Under the pieces are notes generated by a model. The model made no database searches and had not been told where the DNA came from. It saw only the letters and a list, made by a program, of their open reading frames with translations. A DNA stretch of 64,000 bases from Ramazzottius varieornatus (Eukaryota > Tardigrada > Eutardigrada > Parachela > Ramazzottiidae). Below, one piece after another: positions 1 through 11,266 of the stretch. The DNA is taken from contig BDGG01000006.1 of the NCBI GenBank assembly GCA_001949185.1, positions 168,827 through 232,826 of the forward strand, in the 5' to 3' direction. Numbering within the stretch: position 1 is the first letter of the stretch; each line of letters starts with the position of its first letter. The translations under genes and the position numbers were made by a program.

Positions 1-1092
1 ATGAGTGAAGACGAAGCAGTTGTCGATCAGTACCTGGAAGAAATAGCTTGCCTGTCGAAGGATGAGCTGGATCGTCGACTGGGCAAGTTCGGAGTGAAGC
101 CATTACCCAAAGCCCAGGCTGTCGCCTTCCTCCAATACGTCTATAGGGTTAAAGGTATGAAAAGTCCGGGAAAGAAACGGGCTACCAAGTCCAAGAAGAA
201 GAAGACTCCGAGAAAGAACACGCCAAAGAAATACACCAAAGCGAAAAAGCCAAGAACCGCAATGGAAGCCAAAGATCAACCGGACAATGCTCCGTCAACA
301 TCGACTGCTGCCGTCGCCGATCTGCCTTCCGGACATCAGGAGGCCCTTCCAAAGCAGAAAAGAAAGTCAAAAGGAGACGACTATAAAGTCAAACTCTTGA
401 ACTCTTCTTCGGATGACGAACGAGAAGAAGCAGAATCAATAACGATCAACACGTACTAGCATTGCTATTTCGATACAACTTTCACAGACGTGCAAACCAT
501 TCTGTCCATACCTATTTTGTATGAGCGTGTGCACGTGTGTGAGATGAGTGATGAGGATGGCCAGCGGCTATCCCAAAGTATCGTACTTTTAAAGTATGCT
601 ATATACTGACGGCCGAGCGGATAACTGCATTATAATATGTGGCTTTAGGCAGGATGTGATGGATATTCCCGTGGAAGAACTGGAGGAAGGTAGCGACAGT
701 GCGCCAAGGCCGAAGGTGGTGCTAAGGAGGCTGAGAACGGCGGAAGAAGTGGACGCCTTCATGATGCAGTACATTCTCGACCGTCCGGACCTTCACGAAA
801 GAATACTGCAGTACGAAACCGTCTACCTCAAACCGCTATTGAAGCAGCTGAAAGAGGAAGAAGGCGTAGTTCCAAAGGCTGATCTCTTGATGGACTTCTT
901 CGACGCAAAGGTAAGAAACCAGAACGCACCGAAAAGAATTTTCTAGGGAAGTCTTAATCTCAGTTCGTTCCGGCCTTACATCTTACTTTCGACGGCCTTT
1001 TTGTCCTTCAGACGATATGCTTTTCGCAACATAATGCCGAGAAGCCGAGGCAGTGGGGCGGAAGTAAGGACAAGAAGAGGCGGAAACGTTAA
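1..1092 (+). CDS. SLX4: SLX4-like structure-specific endonuclease scaffold, C-terminal part
   Basis: C-terminal part of the scaffold that holds the SLX1 nuclease for resolving branched DNA. The gene is cut by the window edge. The first exon (from 1) carries a SAP-like segment (DELDRRLGKFGVKPLPKAQ), as in SLX4, then a Lys-rich and Ser/Asp-rich linker. The exon at 653-910 and the last exon at 1012-1092 join in frame and match the conserved SLX4 C-terminal domain that binds SLX1: an LHERILQYETVYLKPLLKQL helix region, then LMDFFDAKTICFSQ and a basic tail KDKKRRKR. The junction between the first and second exon is not settled: the obvious donor at 453 (GTACTA) is out of phase with the acceptor at 653, while a donor at 388 would be in phase but is weak. 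Identity rests on recalled family sequence. Confidence 0.72.
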
Positions 1093-1379
1093 CGACAAAC
1101 AGTGACGTGCATCTTGTGGCAGTTAACTGAGTTGAGGTTAGTCTCTGTTGCATGCCCAGTTTTTTCCTCATTTGGAATCACCCGGTAATTTTCCGAATGT
1201 CGTTAACGGTCTCTTTCAATAGTTTCCATTAACATGGTCTTTTCAAACTTTATGTCTGTCTCACGCCGAGCACGGAATCTCTTTCCATTGGGCATCTCAT
1301 TTCTTGAAGGAAGAAAGCTGTACAGTGCGTACAACCGCTAGAAAAGTTTATAATAAATTTTAGCTCTTGAGAAGAAGAT

Positions 1380-3953
1380 TCACCGAATGGCACGTGTCTG
1401 CGATTTCTGCCACATGTGCACTTCCTGTCGAATTTCGCGGACAGTTCGTTCATAAGGCGATCGTACTCTTTCAGGCATCTCATCTGGATTGGATGGCCTT
1501 AATGGAGCTCCACGACTTTCACCGTTGACACCTCGGTCTCGAACTCGCCGCTCCTCTTTTTCTTCCCGTTCCTCCGGAGAGGTGATCCTACTTCTGTCTA
1601 GTGGTACGTCTCTTTGTCGCGTTCTATATGTCCGCGGCGGGTCGATTTCTTGTGGCCCGAGGCTTTCTTCTTGATGGTTAATTGCTGTGGTTTGTGATTC
1701 AGCAGCTGGCTGTATCATCCTCCTAGTTGGCGGAATAGGTTGCTGAGGTATCGACGGCCCTTGGCCATTACTTTGTAGTTCCAGACTCCCTTCCAGCACG
1801 GTGCTGCTGGTCAGCCTCAGTGGATCGACGCGATTCGTCCTGGGCAAACATCCAGTAAGATTAGGGTGAAGTCAGTTAGTATTTCCGAGTATGACTTACT
1901 TGACGACAGATAGAAGCCTGACACGCTTGTCCGTATTTGACGGTATCGCATTTGTAGGATGGACGGTGGCTATCCACGAATGCTGACGGAAGGTACGTGG
2001 CTCATTGATCATGCGAGGTGGCTTGGCTGGGGGAAGCATGGCGGAAATCCTTTGGCGGAACTCGGGTGCATACTGTCCATTGGTCGGCAAGGGTTCTTCT
2101 GGTTGTGCATACATATCATCAAACGCCTGGTTGGTATAATAAGTGTTGTAGTTGTTGTAGGAAGACGGATAATGCGCGGGATGCTCGAGGGTGCGAGTTG
2201 GAGGACGGTCTGTCCTGCTCAGTGTGGCCCGACGAGGAAGTACGACGGTTTGAATACCTTGGTCCATCGATAAAGGCTGACCAGAGACCGGTGGTGGAAT
2301 GTAAACTACACCGTTGGACTCGGTCGTAACCACCACCTGCAACCAGGTATGACTTTGGTTCTATTGGACGTTCTGCGCAGATTCGAATAAACTTGGGATA
2401 TTCATATAGACTGCCATGTACATTTTGTGGGTCCGTTTTGGACGGTTTCTTGGTGCATTTAATGTAGATGAGGAGAACGAGCCAAACGAGAGCGATTGTC
2501 ATCAGGACAATGGCCACCTGAAAGGGGTTAAATCTTCAAGGGATGTCGAAAGCGTTAGGCTGAATCAATTTGTTCGATGGAACGAAGCGAGGACAAACAT
2601 CAGGATGGATGATGGACTGGCCAACGAACTGACTTACTCACCGTGGACAAGGCCACAACGGCAGCCAGCATCGACCACGAAGTCAAGGCATTCGGCGCAC
2701 TCACCACTGCCAACGGACCGCCAATGCTGCCGTTCGATAACGTCCCGTTGCTTCCATCGACAGCCGGTAACACTGCTCCAGAGACCCCTCTTTGGTAAGT
2801 GAACTGAACTTTGAACAGAACATGCCAATCAAGATAAAGAGATGCTTATTTACCAGTTATATTCTGTAAGACAGTAGCCTGTAGAACTCTGTCCAGTTCT
2901 TCGTTGGTTAGTAGGGCGAATCGCTGTGCGACTTCCCAGGCAGGTAGAACGTTTGTGCCATTTCGCACAGTAAAGATGGCACTGGCATTCCTTGGAGTAT
3001 TTGGAAGACTGTTAGTCAGGAAAAGCTGTGCAATCTGTCAACAATAAGGAGGAAACAGGTCAAGAGTTGGTTACGTTAGATTGGCCGGAAGTAAGCTCAC
3101 ACCTGAAGGGAGGGCGACCCGGACAGAGTGGTGACGGCGGTTGAAACAGTCAAATTACTTGCGACAAGGTTGGAAACATTGAGGGGCAGTGTAGAGTTTT
3201 GTATCAAGCTGTTGTAACGGGACTGTCCCAGACGGTAAAGTTGCAGAAGGCGCTCTTCCAGACTGTGCAGTAGTTGAATGTCCGTAATTGCAGGTTCCCC
3301 ATTCGGCAAACTCAGTACTAAGGTTGAATTAATTTGGCTGATTATTATGACAAACTCACAGTTGATTTGGTAAAGGGGTGAATTGGGCGCTGCCTACGTG
3401 TGCTAAGGAAAATGGGAACAGGTAGAGTGGTGGTGTTGTGTACATTTGGCTGGCTTTCCGTTCTACTTGGCGTTGTTGTGGTAGCACCAAAACGTGAAAG
3501 TGGGTCGAATCGAGGCGTTGATCGTGTCGTTTGGAAGGGACTCCCGGCGGCAGCGTAAACAATGGTTGGCGGCATCCGGCCGTCTTCTATGGTGGCACTG
3601 CTAGGCGTTGATGCTGAAGATGGCGTCGTCCTGGTCGTTGTAGAAGTGGGTTTTCTGGTGCTGCTGACACTTGTTGGGCTTGTGGAGGATGTTGTAAAGG
3701 TTGGAGAGGTGGAATATGTGATCGAGGTTGATCTTGTAGTGAGGCGGGATGTTTGAAGACTGGGGCTGGCGGCTAGTGTGGTGAGAGTGGAAGGAAAGAG
3801 GACGGAGAACCAGGAAGGGCGAGTGACCGCGGACTGGTCAAGGGACCAGTTGAGGTGGACGGGATAGCGGACCGCTTCCGTTGTTTGCCCATCGTATTGT
3901 ATGATGTCTTCCACATCGCGCTTACGCACCTCCACTGTAACAAATGTTTCCAT
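1380..3953 (-). CDS. Mucin-like single-pass membrane protein, 5' end missing
   Basis: I do not recognise this protein with certainty. Reconstructed exons (minus strand): 3953 to about 3354, 3317-3103, 3034-2854, 2787-2642, 2517 to about 2440, 2342-1900, 1839-1380. The N-terminal exon is very rich in Ser, Thr and Pro (mucin-like). Next comes an Asn-rich region with several N-glycosylation sequons, then one hydrophobic membrane helix (VAIVLMTIALVWLVLLIYI) followed by the stop-transfer sequence KCTKK. The tail is Pro/Tyr/Arg-rich, contains a PPAKPPR motif and ends with a charged stretch. Topology is therefore type I: glycosylated outside, proline-rich inside. No signal peptide is seen, so at least one upstream exon is missing. 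A distant relation to the KIAA1549 family is possible from overall architecture only. Two internal joins were chosen by phase rather than by strong splice sites. Confidence 0.55.
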
Positions 3954-5281
3954 TAAGCGCTTTCTGACGTTTTTTGAAATGCAGGAGCCATTACTATATA
4001 ATTATTATGCCCAACGTACTTGTGCTTTGAGAAACGGCGAGAGATATCATGTTGAACAAACGAAGCAATCCGACGAGGGCAAAAGAGGGGCAGAAATTCG
4101 GCCACATTCTGTCGGAATGGCAAGGCTATTATTCCCATCGAACAAAGTCCAAATAACCAACATGGCTCATGCTATTTGTCAGAAAATCAGTCCTCCGCTG
4201 TATGCTCTTAATGACAGTATTCTTTTCTCGTTGTAGATTCTACGCCAAGCTGGCGATCTTGGGAAGAGAGTGGTAAAATTGGAAGTGGAGGCCAGTGTAG
4301 AGTGAGGGAAATATGTAAGTCGATGGGCACTTGTAATCACGGAAAGAGAGATGTGTGCCAACCTGCTTGCTCATGCACCTTTACGGTAGGGCAATATGGA
4401 CACAACAGCTCATCTCATCCCGTCCCGAAAGAGGGAGACTATCGAATGAGTCAATGCTCCGATGCGTCATGCTGGACAGCGAAGGGATCGTAAGAGCAGG
4501 GTAAACGGTCGCAAGGGCCTCACTTGCTTGACGTCCATCAGCGTAGCCGATCGATGCTGGCCTGATTCCTCGATGGCAAAAAGGTGTTTGGGATGTGTCT
4601 GTAACCCGTAAGACTCTTCCCTCCTCCCCAACCGATCATGCTAGCTTTGATCCTGGATGCAAGGCCGCTTTTGTACAAGGTGGAGACTGAAAGGTAAGCT
4701 GGGACGGGGCAGCGTGTTGCGCACAATGCAAGGCTGTGATTTGCCTACATCCACTCATAATATTGATTTGCCATCTATCCAATGTGGCCATAAAGCAAGG
4801 GACCACGTCGGGTAAACCGGTAAGTAATTCCCCTTTGATCGACCCAATAACCTACCTCCTGCTATGCATACCATTTGCAGGTGCTTATAGGCTACCGCTA
4901 TGTACCGATACCTGGTCAAGTTGTCGGCAGAGGTCGCTGCATGTCATAGTGCCCGCTCACTGCCTTCACATGTACGAGACAGCTTCGTTTTCCATGGCGT
5001 TATTGCCTTTATTTTCTACTTGTAAAGGTGTGAAATTACTTTGCCTGCATTGAAGGTGCCATGGACCACAGGTGGAAATTAGCGCGGGAAAAGTACTCCG
5101 AAGACGAACTTGAAACAAAGCAAATCTCTAGCGGACACTCTGCAGTCGTCGACTACAAAATAACGTAAGTTAAGTCACGATGACACCATAACGCGCTACA
5201 GGAAAAACGAGGAATAAGTTTGCTCCAAGAGCACAAGGGGAAATACGACTTTGGAAATATACGGCCTTGGAAATTCACAAT
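3954..5281. other. Intergenic stretch without supported gene
   Basis: Only short open frames with no recognisable domain occur here. The missing 5' exon (signal peptide) of the mucin-like gene should lie here if the gene is complete, but I could not pick it out. Confidence 0.4.
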
Positions 5282-5284
5282 TAA

Positions 5285-5433
5285 CGAGGGGATTTTTCCA
5301 ATCCGCCGCCTCTGATCCTCAAACCGACATCACAGGTGGATAGAGAAGAGTTTTCTCTATAGTCTGAACCGGAAACCTGGTCATATTTCCGTTCCTGGAA
5401 TAAACTGCAGGAACCGGAAGTTACGTCAAAATT
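5285..5433 (+). repeat. Left terminal inverted repeat of the Tc5-like element
   Basis: Matches the reverse complement of 7640-7788 over 149 bp with about four substitutions. The outer end starts CGAGG next to TAA. Confidence 0.92.
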
Positions 5434-5510
5434 CCAACACAGGTGGCGCTACAAGTTAACCTGTTACTTCCGTCCTCGTAAAGATATCTAGTGGAAAATT
5501 CGAAAAAACA

Positions 5511-7479
5511 TTAAGGCAGGTAGATGGTACAGAAATGATGAACATCATAGAAATGGTGAAAACAGAGGCGACCTTTGCACCACCCACAGACCAGAAGGAC
5601 AGTATTCTTACAGTTATTATGAATGCAGCGGCCATTCAGCTTCTTGAACATGAAGCTTGAGGGGTTCACATACTGTACCCGTTCATCCGTATATCCCGAC
5701 TTGAACCAGGCACGTACAATTAGGTTCTCGAATCTGGGTGACTGAAGCTGCTGATACAGTAAGGAATGAAGTTTTAGGATTACGTCCCTATGATGGACAT
5801 GTACAGGAATATCATTAACAAACACGAAATTTGAGATCTTTTTGAAACATCCCTTGTACATCCGGAAGCAAAGAACATCCAACGGCTGGATACTACCAGT
5901 CACTTTGGGAGGTATGGTGATCATCTCGTACTGCAGCTCTTCGGGCTTGAGTTCGATAACAGCGTCCTGATCGGTGAACGTCTTCCAGGAGTCAGCCAGA
6001 AGGATACAGCGGTCTTCCATATGCGGAAACAACACTTTTTCGGACCATTCCAGGTAGAGCTTCTTCGTCATTTTTCCCGATGTCGACGCAGTGATGTACA
6101 GGTTATCAGCTTTGAATATCGTTTTCGACACGATTGGGCCAAAGACTCCTTTTTCTTCTTTCAGGGTGATGAACAAAATAGGATGAAACTTTCGTGTGCC
6201 GGGAGAGATTGTCATCATGACAGTATAGGAATGAGTCATGGAATTTTCGGACTGGGTTATAGCCTCGACGTGTTTCACGCCTTTCTGCTCCAAAGTTCCC
6301 CCGGGCCTCATCTCATATTCAAATCCCGACTGATCCGTGTTCCAAAGACAGTCCAATCCGTGCTCCGCTATTCTGGATCTGACCAGCGCAACACACTCTT
6401 CTGCACTTTGCTTGACTTGGGAAGCTGCTTCGAGGGACTTCTTTGTGACGAACTTCGTTATCTTTCGATCAACTATTCCGTAGTACCTGCCAAAATAGCA
6501 TAAATGTCATCGGAACACTGCCAGCAAATTGGAAAAGGTCGTTTTTTTCAAGTGGCGCCGCTGTCACTTATTGAGTACGGTAACGTGCGCTACTTGAACT
6601 GACGATTCAGGTGAAATCGTTTGCCGACGTTCAAATACAGAAGATTTGCCTTCGTTAAATCGATAAGTAAATTCTTGCACGATATCAATTACCGTTTGAA
6701 TTTTGACACCCAGTACGGCGAAGCGGTGAAACCAGGTAGATCCACATCATTATTCGCGGTTATCGCCCATCGTTGAAGATCCAAATCCTTGACCACTTGT
6801 CTCTTCTGCTTGGCCATGAAGTACTGCTTTGCTGTCTCCAAGCGAATGACTTTCAATTTGTCGAATCGAGATCCGCCTTCAGCTAGCTGTTTCTTCCAGT
6901 CTCTTAGCTGTCGTTCGTCCCGAACTTTTGTGAAATGGTTTCGGACTGAAGACAAGCTCCGCCGTTTCTTTGCTGTAGCGTTACACCAGTAATCAACAGC
7001 ACGTTTCTTGTAGTCGAGATTGACAGCTTGGCTTGACGGAACTCTTGGATCTGGGAGTCGCGGAACAAATATTTCGTGGGACGAAGGTTCAGTGTTACTT
7101 GTAACGGGCTCGTTCAAGCGATCATCTTCGAAGAAATAACGTTCGGCGCTACCGCTCAACAGGTTAGCATCACCCGCCGTCTTTTCAAAGTCGTCGAACG
7201 TTAGCCCGTCGAGCTGTAGGTCCCCCTGCAAGTCCTCTTCAACCTCCAGCACAGGACTGTCGCTTCGAGCAATTTTGATGTCAATAAGATCTAGAATATT
7301 CCAACAATCCGGTGAAACAAAACCTCTTACTTCTGCACTGAACCTTCGGAAAAATACCTACCTTTGATAAGGTCTTTCAGCTGCTTGTCCGCTTCACTTG
7401 GCGCATCGTCCGGTTGATACCGGAGTTTGTATTCCTCTCCCAGGAGCTTTAGCACGTTCAAGGGATTGATGGAGTACAT
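5511..7479 (-). CDS. Tc5/pogo-type transposase, intact, three exons
   Basis: Transposase expected to bind the inverted repeats and cut and paste the element. Exons 7479-7362, 7290-6693 and 6486-5511 join in phase to 563 residues. The N-terminal half has a basic helix-turn-helix region followed by the CENP-B/Tc5-type second helix-turn-helix (DLPGFTASPYWVSKFKR). The C-terminal half is a DDE_1 domain with all three acidic motifs: NTDQSGF, LLADSWKTF and SIQPLDVLCFRMYKGCF, i.e. a DDD triad as in Tc5/pogo/Tigger proteins. The end carries a Cys/His cluster (CGWCKGRLCFHHFY) that may bind zinc. There are no internal stops or frameshifts. The start at 7479 is the first ATG in frame. Intron 2 (6487-6692) holds one copy of the 48-bp hairpin family. 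Confidence 0.87.
6549..6596. repeat. 48-bp hairpin repeat, copy in transposase intron
   Basis: Arms CAAGTGGCGC (from 6549) and GCGCTACTTG (to 6596), one mismatch. Same length and arm sequence as the copies at 16322, 23534, 40853, 40930 and 47056. Confidence 0.75.
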
Positions 7480-7639
7480 CGCAGTGTTGTGGGAAGATTA
7501 TGGAGGAGAGAATCAACAAAAGATGCGTCATGCGACAGCGACAAGCTCATATGATGGAAGGAACAATCAATTTTGGCCAATCAACTATGAGTCAATCAAA
7601 CTTATTGATTGTGCCTCGGTCAATGTACAGTACCGCCCT

Positions 7640-7788
7640 AATTTTGACGTAACTTCCGGTTCCTGCAGTTTATTCCAGGAACGGAAACATGACCAGGTTT
7701 CCGGATCAGACTATAGAGAAAACTCTTCTCTATCCAACTGTGATGTCGGTTTGAGGATCAGAGGCGGCGGATTGGAAAAATCACCTCG
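7640..7788 (-). repeat. Right terminal inverted repeat of the Tc5-like element
   Basis: Partner of 5285-5433. The outer end reads CCTCG, followed by the TAA target duplication at 7789-7791. Confidence 0.92.
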
Positions 7789-7791
7789 TAA

Positions 7792-10393
7792 GCTGCAACG
7801 GTTGACGAAAACAATACAGGGAGGCACATTGATGCAAATGGGGGGGAACAGTGCTGCTTTGGCTCTCTGTAGTACTTCCACCGCACAACAAGTGTTGTGC
7901 AGCATGGTGTTGAGCACTGACAGGACAAGGTTGCGCCGTCGGTTTAGGTTCTCTTGAAACAATCTATCCCAATGCCGTCGTTATCACATTCTCGCACGAG
8001 ATTCCCTGTACGTCAAAAGGTTTTCTTGCATGAGGTTCTTTGGGTGATGTGTCGCTACTGTACACAACGTTGATAGTTACCGCTAGGAAAGACAGTTGCT
8101 TTGCATCGGCCATTATGCCGTCGTCCGGGTTTTCCACTAGCTCCCACCCAGCAATCAATCTTTACGGCAGCGAGTCGCGGGTTCCTCCTGACTTTGTCGT
8201 GCTGGCCCTTGAGATTTCTTTGCCAGGGTTTTCCCAAGCTGGCGGAGCCTCGATCGTTGAATACTGGGCCAAAAGAGGTCGTTACAGTCATCAGCCAAGC
8301 TATGGCAGGACCTCAACCACTTTCCTTCGTTGACACACCTCAAGCTGGCGTCGTTCTGCTGGTCGAGATTGTACCTTTGGGATCAGACTTCAGCCTTCAA
8401 ATTTGACGCCAGCAATGTGATTACATAATGCAGGATGAATTAAACAGCTTTCGGAACTGACTGTTGCGGCCAGTGATGTAGATTGATTGGACCAGATCAA
8501 ACACATGTGCTATGGAAGTTGAAGATCCAAAGGTATCTTCGGCGCTGCCGCTGGATGTCTTGTCACGTGGAGAGGTCACACATCTATCGCACTGTAGCTC
8601 TGTGGGCGTGATACAGCTGGCAGGCACAGCAAGAGCTGCCAGCAGATGACCAAAGTTCGTAATACGCCCAAATCATGCAAAGTCTTGAACAAGATCATCG
8701 AACTACAAGTCTACCGTGCCTCAGTGGGTTCCAGTCGCTAACACGCCGCATAGAATTTAATGGACCTTCACAGGCAGGAAGAAAGGAAGCTGAGGATTCT
8801 TGCTCGTCTATTTACACGTTTACAACTAGGCTTGCCATATTCTAATTCGGGTGATTTTCCGCAGTACCGTCGATGCTGCTATATTCGTTTGTGGTTTAAT
8901 TCTTTCTGTCGAAGTCAGTGGGGAATGGCGTGCTTGAAATGGGCTCTTTTGAGGAATGATGCGTATATGGGAGATAGCGACAGACGCCTTTTTCTTCGAG
9001 ATTACCGATCTACTCCAAACTGTGCATGTGGGAAAGTGGTGGATAGTCTTTTGCAAAATAGTCAACGTCCAGCCTGTGTTGCCCTGTTTGTTTTAGGTGT
9101 TGGCATTTCTCAAAGTTCAACATTTACGTCTTAGGGTGGACAGTAGTGTTTGATTAGCACTGAGCATTCCTTTCAGCGTCAAATTCTTCAGCTACTTGAC
9201 TGTAGAATAAGTGGCTTAGGCCGACTACGAAAAAGTGCTGGATATCACTTACAAAACAAATGAACGAGCGAGATGTTTGAACCTCGAAAAGGACAGAGGC
9301 TTGATGAGCCTCGCTGGGGTGTGCATGCGCACGGAAGGCGGCTCATCAGAGAGAGCAGAGAGACAGTAGCTTGTGTTTGTGCTGACATCTTTGCCCAATT
9401 AAGACGGTGTCCCTTTACATCACCTATTATCCATCGACATGTGACGGACGAATAGAGCTGAATAGAAGGTGCAGTGTTGCTCGCAGAGGTCATCCGCGCA
9501 TCAGCAATTTCTTTTAACAAACCACGAACCGCAATGGGCGCTGAATTCCCTCTTGTCTTTTCCATGGCCTTTGTGCAAAGGCAGCTCGCCTTGACGGCCA
9601 CCATTCACATATTGCATCATTGGACGCATCTTCGCTTACCTTCTTTACCTACCCGACCATTTTCCGCCACTTGTATAGTCATTGACAGTAAGGGTTCCAC
9701 AAAAGGTATTCAACGCTCTGAAGAGAAATGTGTCGAACAGCGCGTTTACAGGGAAGGGGATTATCGAAGATAGGAACTTTGCCTATTTGTAAATGGGTAT
9801 ATTCCGTGGTAGTCTAAGGAACGCCAAGTATATGAGCGTTGGACGGCAGAGGGACAAGTAGGATCGTCTTTCACCGACGATGCACGTCTTTTTCTTCAGT
9901 AGGCCCTAGACTGTATTATGGGCAGAAGAGTAAAGTCAAATAATTGGCCAGTGCAAAGATGCCACCACAACGTCTAGTCTAACTTTGCGCTTAAACCTTC
10001 CTTGCTTGAATTCCGTCCATCGATCGATCGATGGATGGTCATTCGATCGCCATCGATCGATCGGCCGGAGCGGATGATCGCCTTTACAGACTACAGGGTG
10101 GACCAATGGTCGACATTTCCTCATAGCTACAGAAATGATCTGCTTTCTTAGCTTTTATCCACACAATGAGCACAGCGCCAAGCCCAACAAAGATGAGGCA
10201 GCTCCGCTTTTACAGTTAAGCCGCCAGGAATTTCCAACTTGTCACAAGTATTTCCCTTCTCAGCCACTAAAGCCCAGTAGCAGTAGGCAATGTTGACTTT
10301 TTCGATTTTTAATCCTTTCAAATCTGTTCAGCAAAGTCTCACCAGCATGCTGTCGCTCACTGCAGCGTGGTAAAGATGGTGCTATGTTCTGTA
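7792..10393. other. Non-coding stretch, no supported gene
   Basis: Open frames here (for example 8760-9134, plus strand) have no recognisable domain and no plausible splice partners. A GATC-rich palindromic patch lies at about 10018-10065. Confidence 0.5.
10018..10065. repeat. GATC-rich palindromic patch
   Basis: Contains the perfect 18-bp palindrome CCATCGATCGATCGATGG, with a second CATCGATCGATCGG run about 30 bp later. Confidence 0.7.
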
Positions 10394-11264
10394 CACGCAC
10401 GACGAGATATTACGGGCCAGTAAAAATTACGGACCAGGCCTTTTCGCTACGGCGGCACGGGCAGGTGATTCTTGCTTCAAGTAAAAACCACATCGAAGGC
10501 TCACTGCTGTACGTGCCTGCTGGATATTGGGCCGAGAAGCTAAAGCTTGTCATATTAATCAGGCCGAGCGAAGCGAGGCCCTTTTAAGTCTGTCGAGATT
10601 TCAATGGACGATCAGATTCTTCGAGCTTTCAGATATCGCAAACACAGTACTGAAAAAAGACACGCCACTTGATTGGGGTGATTAAAAATTTTACTGCGGA
10701 ACCGTACTGTGAGTCACAAGTTACGACTTACGATGGCAGTACATGTAACTAGCCTAATTATTGGCCTGTTATCAATTATTGGCCACCCGTTTATTTCGAC
10801 GATCAGTGAGTGACTCGATTGAATCGACTGAAGATCATCCACATAGCTTATGAACATGGCAAGCTGGCAAATTCTCCCGTGATACAAGAGAAAGTTGCCG
10901 AGGAAAAACGATTACTTGCATTGCAGTAACGCAGTAAAAGTGCTCGCTCTACAATGGTTTTCCTCCTTTGCTCGGCCTTTCCAGTGGTCAGAACCACTAG
11001 CTAGTGTTATAGCAGTCAGATCTCCATTATACCTTCAACAGTTCAAACTATTCCAAGGCTTCTCCGGCCTCCGGGAGAAAGTCGACAGCAGCATAGAAGC
11101 GTAAGAGTAAAACAGCTGATCAGCTGATGGACACTGTCCATGACAATTTTCGACGGTTGAATTTTACTACGCAACGTCATTTGTGCGATCTCTGTTTCTG
11201 ACTTCCATACAAATTGTAAAATTGCCGTTTTTTCCGCCTGGCCCGTAATATCTCGTCGTGGGTG
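10394..11264. mobile_element. Non-autonomous TIR element with TA target duplication
   Basis: Ends 10394-10420 and 11238-11264 are 27-bp inverted repeats with a single mismatch, beginning CAC(G/C)CACGACGAG. TA lies directly outside both ends (10392-10393 and 11265-11266), the signature of Tc1/mariner-type insertion. The 871-bp interior has no credible transposase, so this looks like a deletion derivative or a MITE mobilised in trans. Confidence 0.85.
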
Positions 11265-11266
11265 TA

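Larger units (their letters stand above)
5285..7788 (-). mobile_element. Complete Tc5-like DNA transposon
   Basis: A 2504-bp element bounded by 149-bp terminal inverted repeats (5285-5433 and 7640-7788) that differ at only about four positions. It is flanked on both sides by TAA (5282-5284 and 7789-7791), which fits the T-N-A target preference of Tc5 elements. It encodes an uninterrupted transposase on the minus strand. The near-identical ends, exact target duplication and open coding frame suggest a recent insertion that may still be autonomous. Confidence 0.9.

Noticed and set aside
3562-3756. Val-rich plus-strand open frame
   Set aside because: Antisense shadow of the Ser/Thr-rich exon of the mucin-like gene.
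5285-7788. Possibility that the transposase is a domesticated host gene
   Set aside because: Intact terminal repeats with a target-site duplication show it is still inside its element.
8760-9134. Plus-strand open frame of 124 codons between the two transposons
   Set aside because: No domain, no signal peptide and no splice context; isolated in a non-coding stretch.
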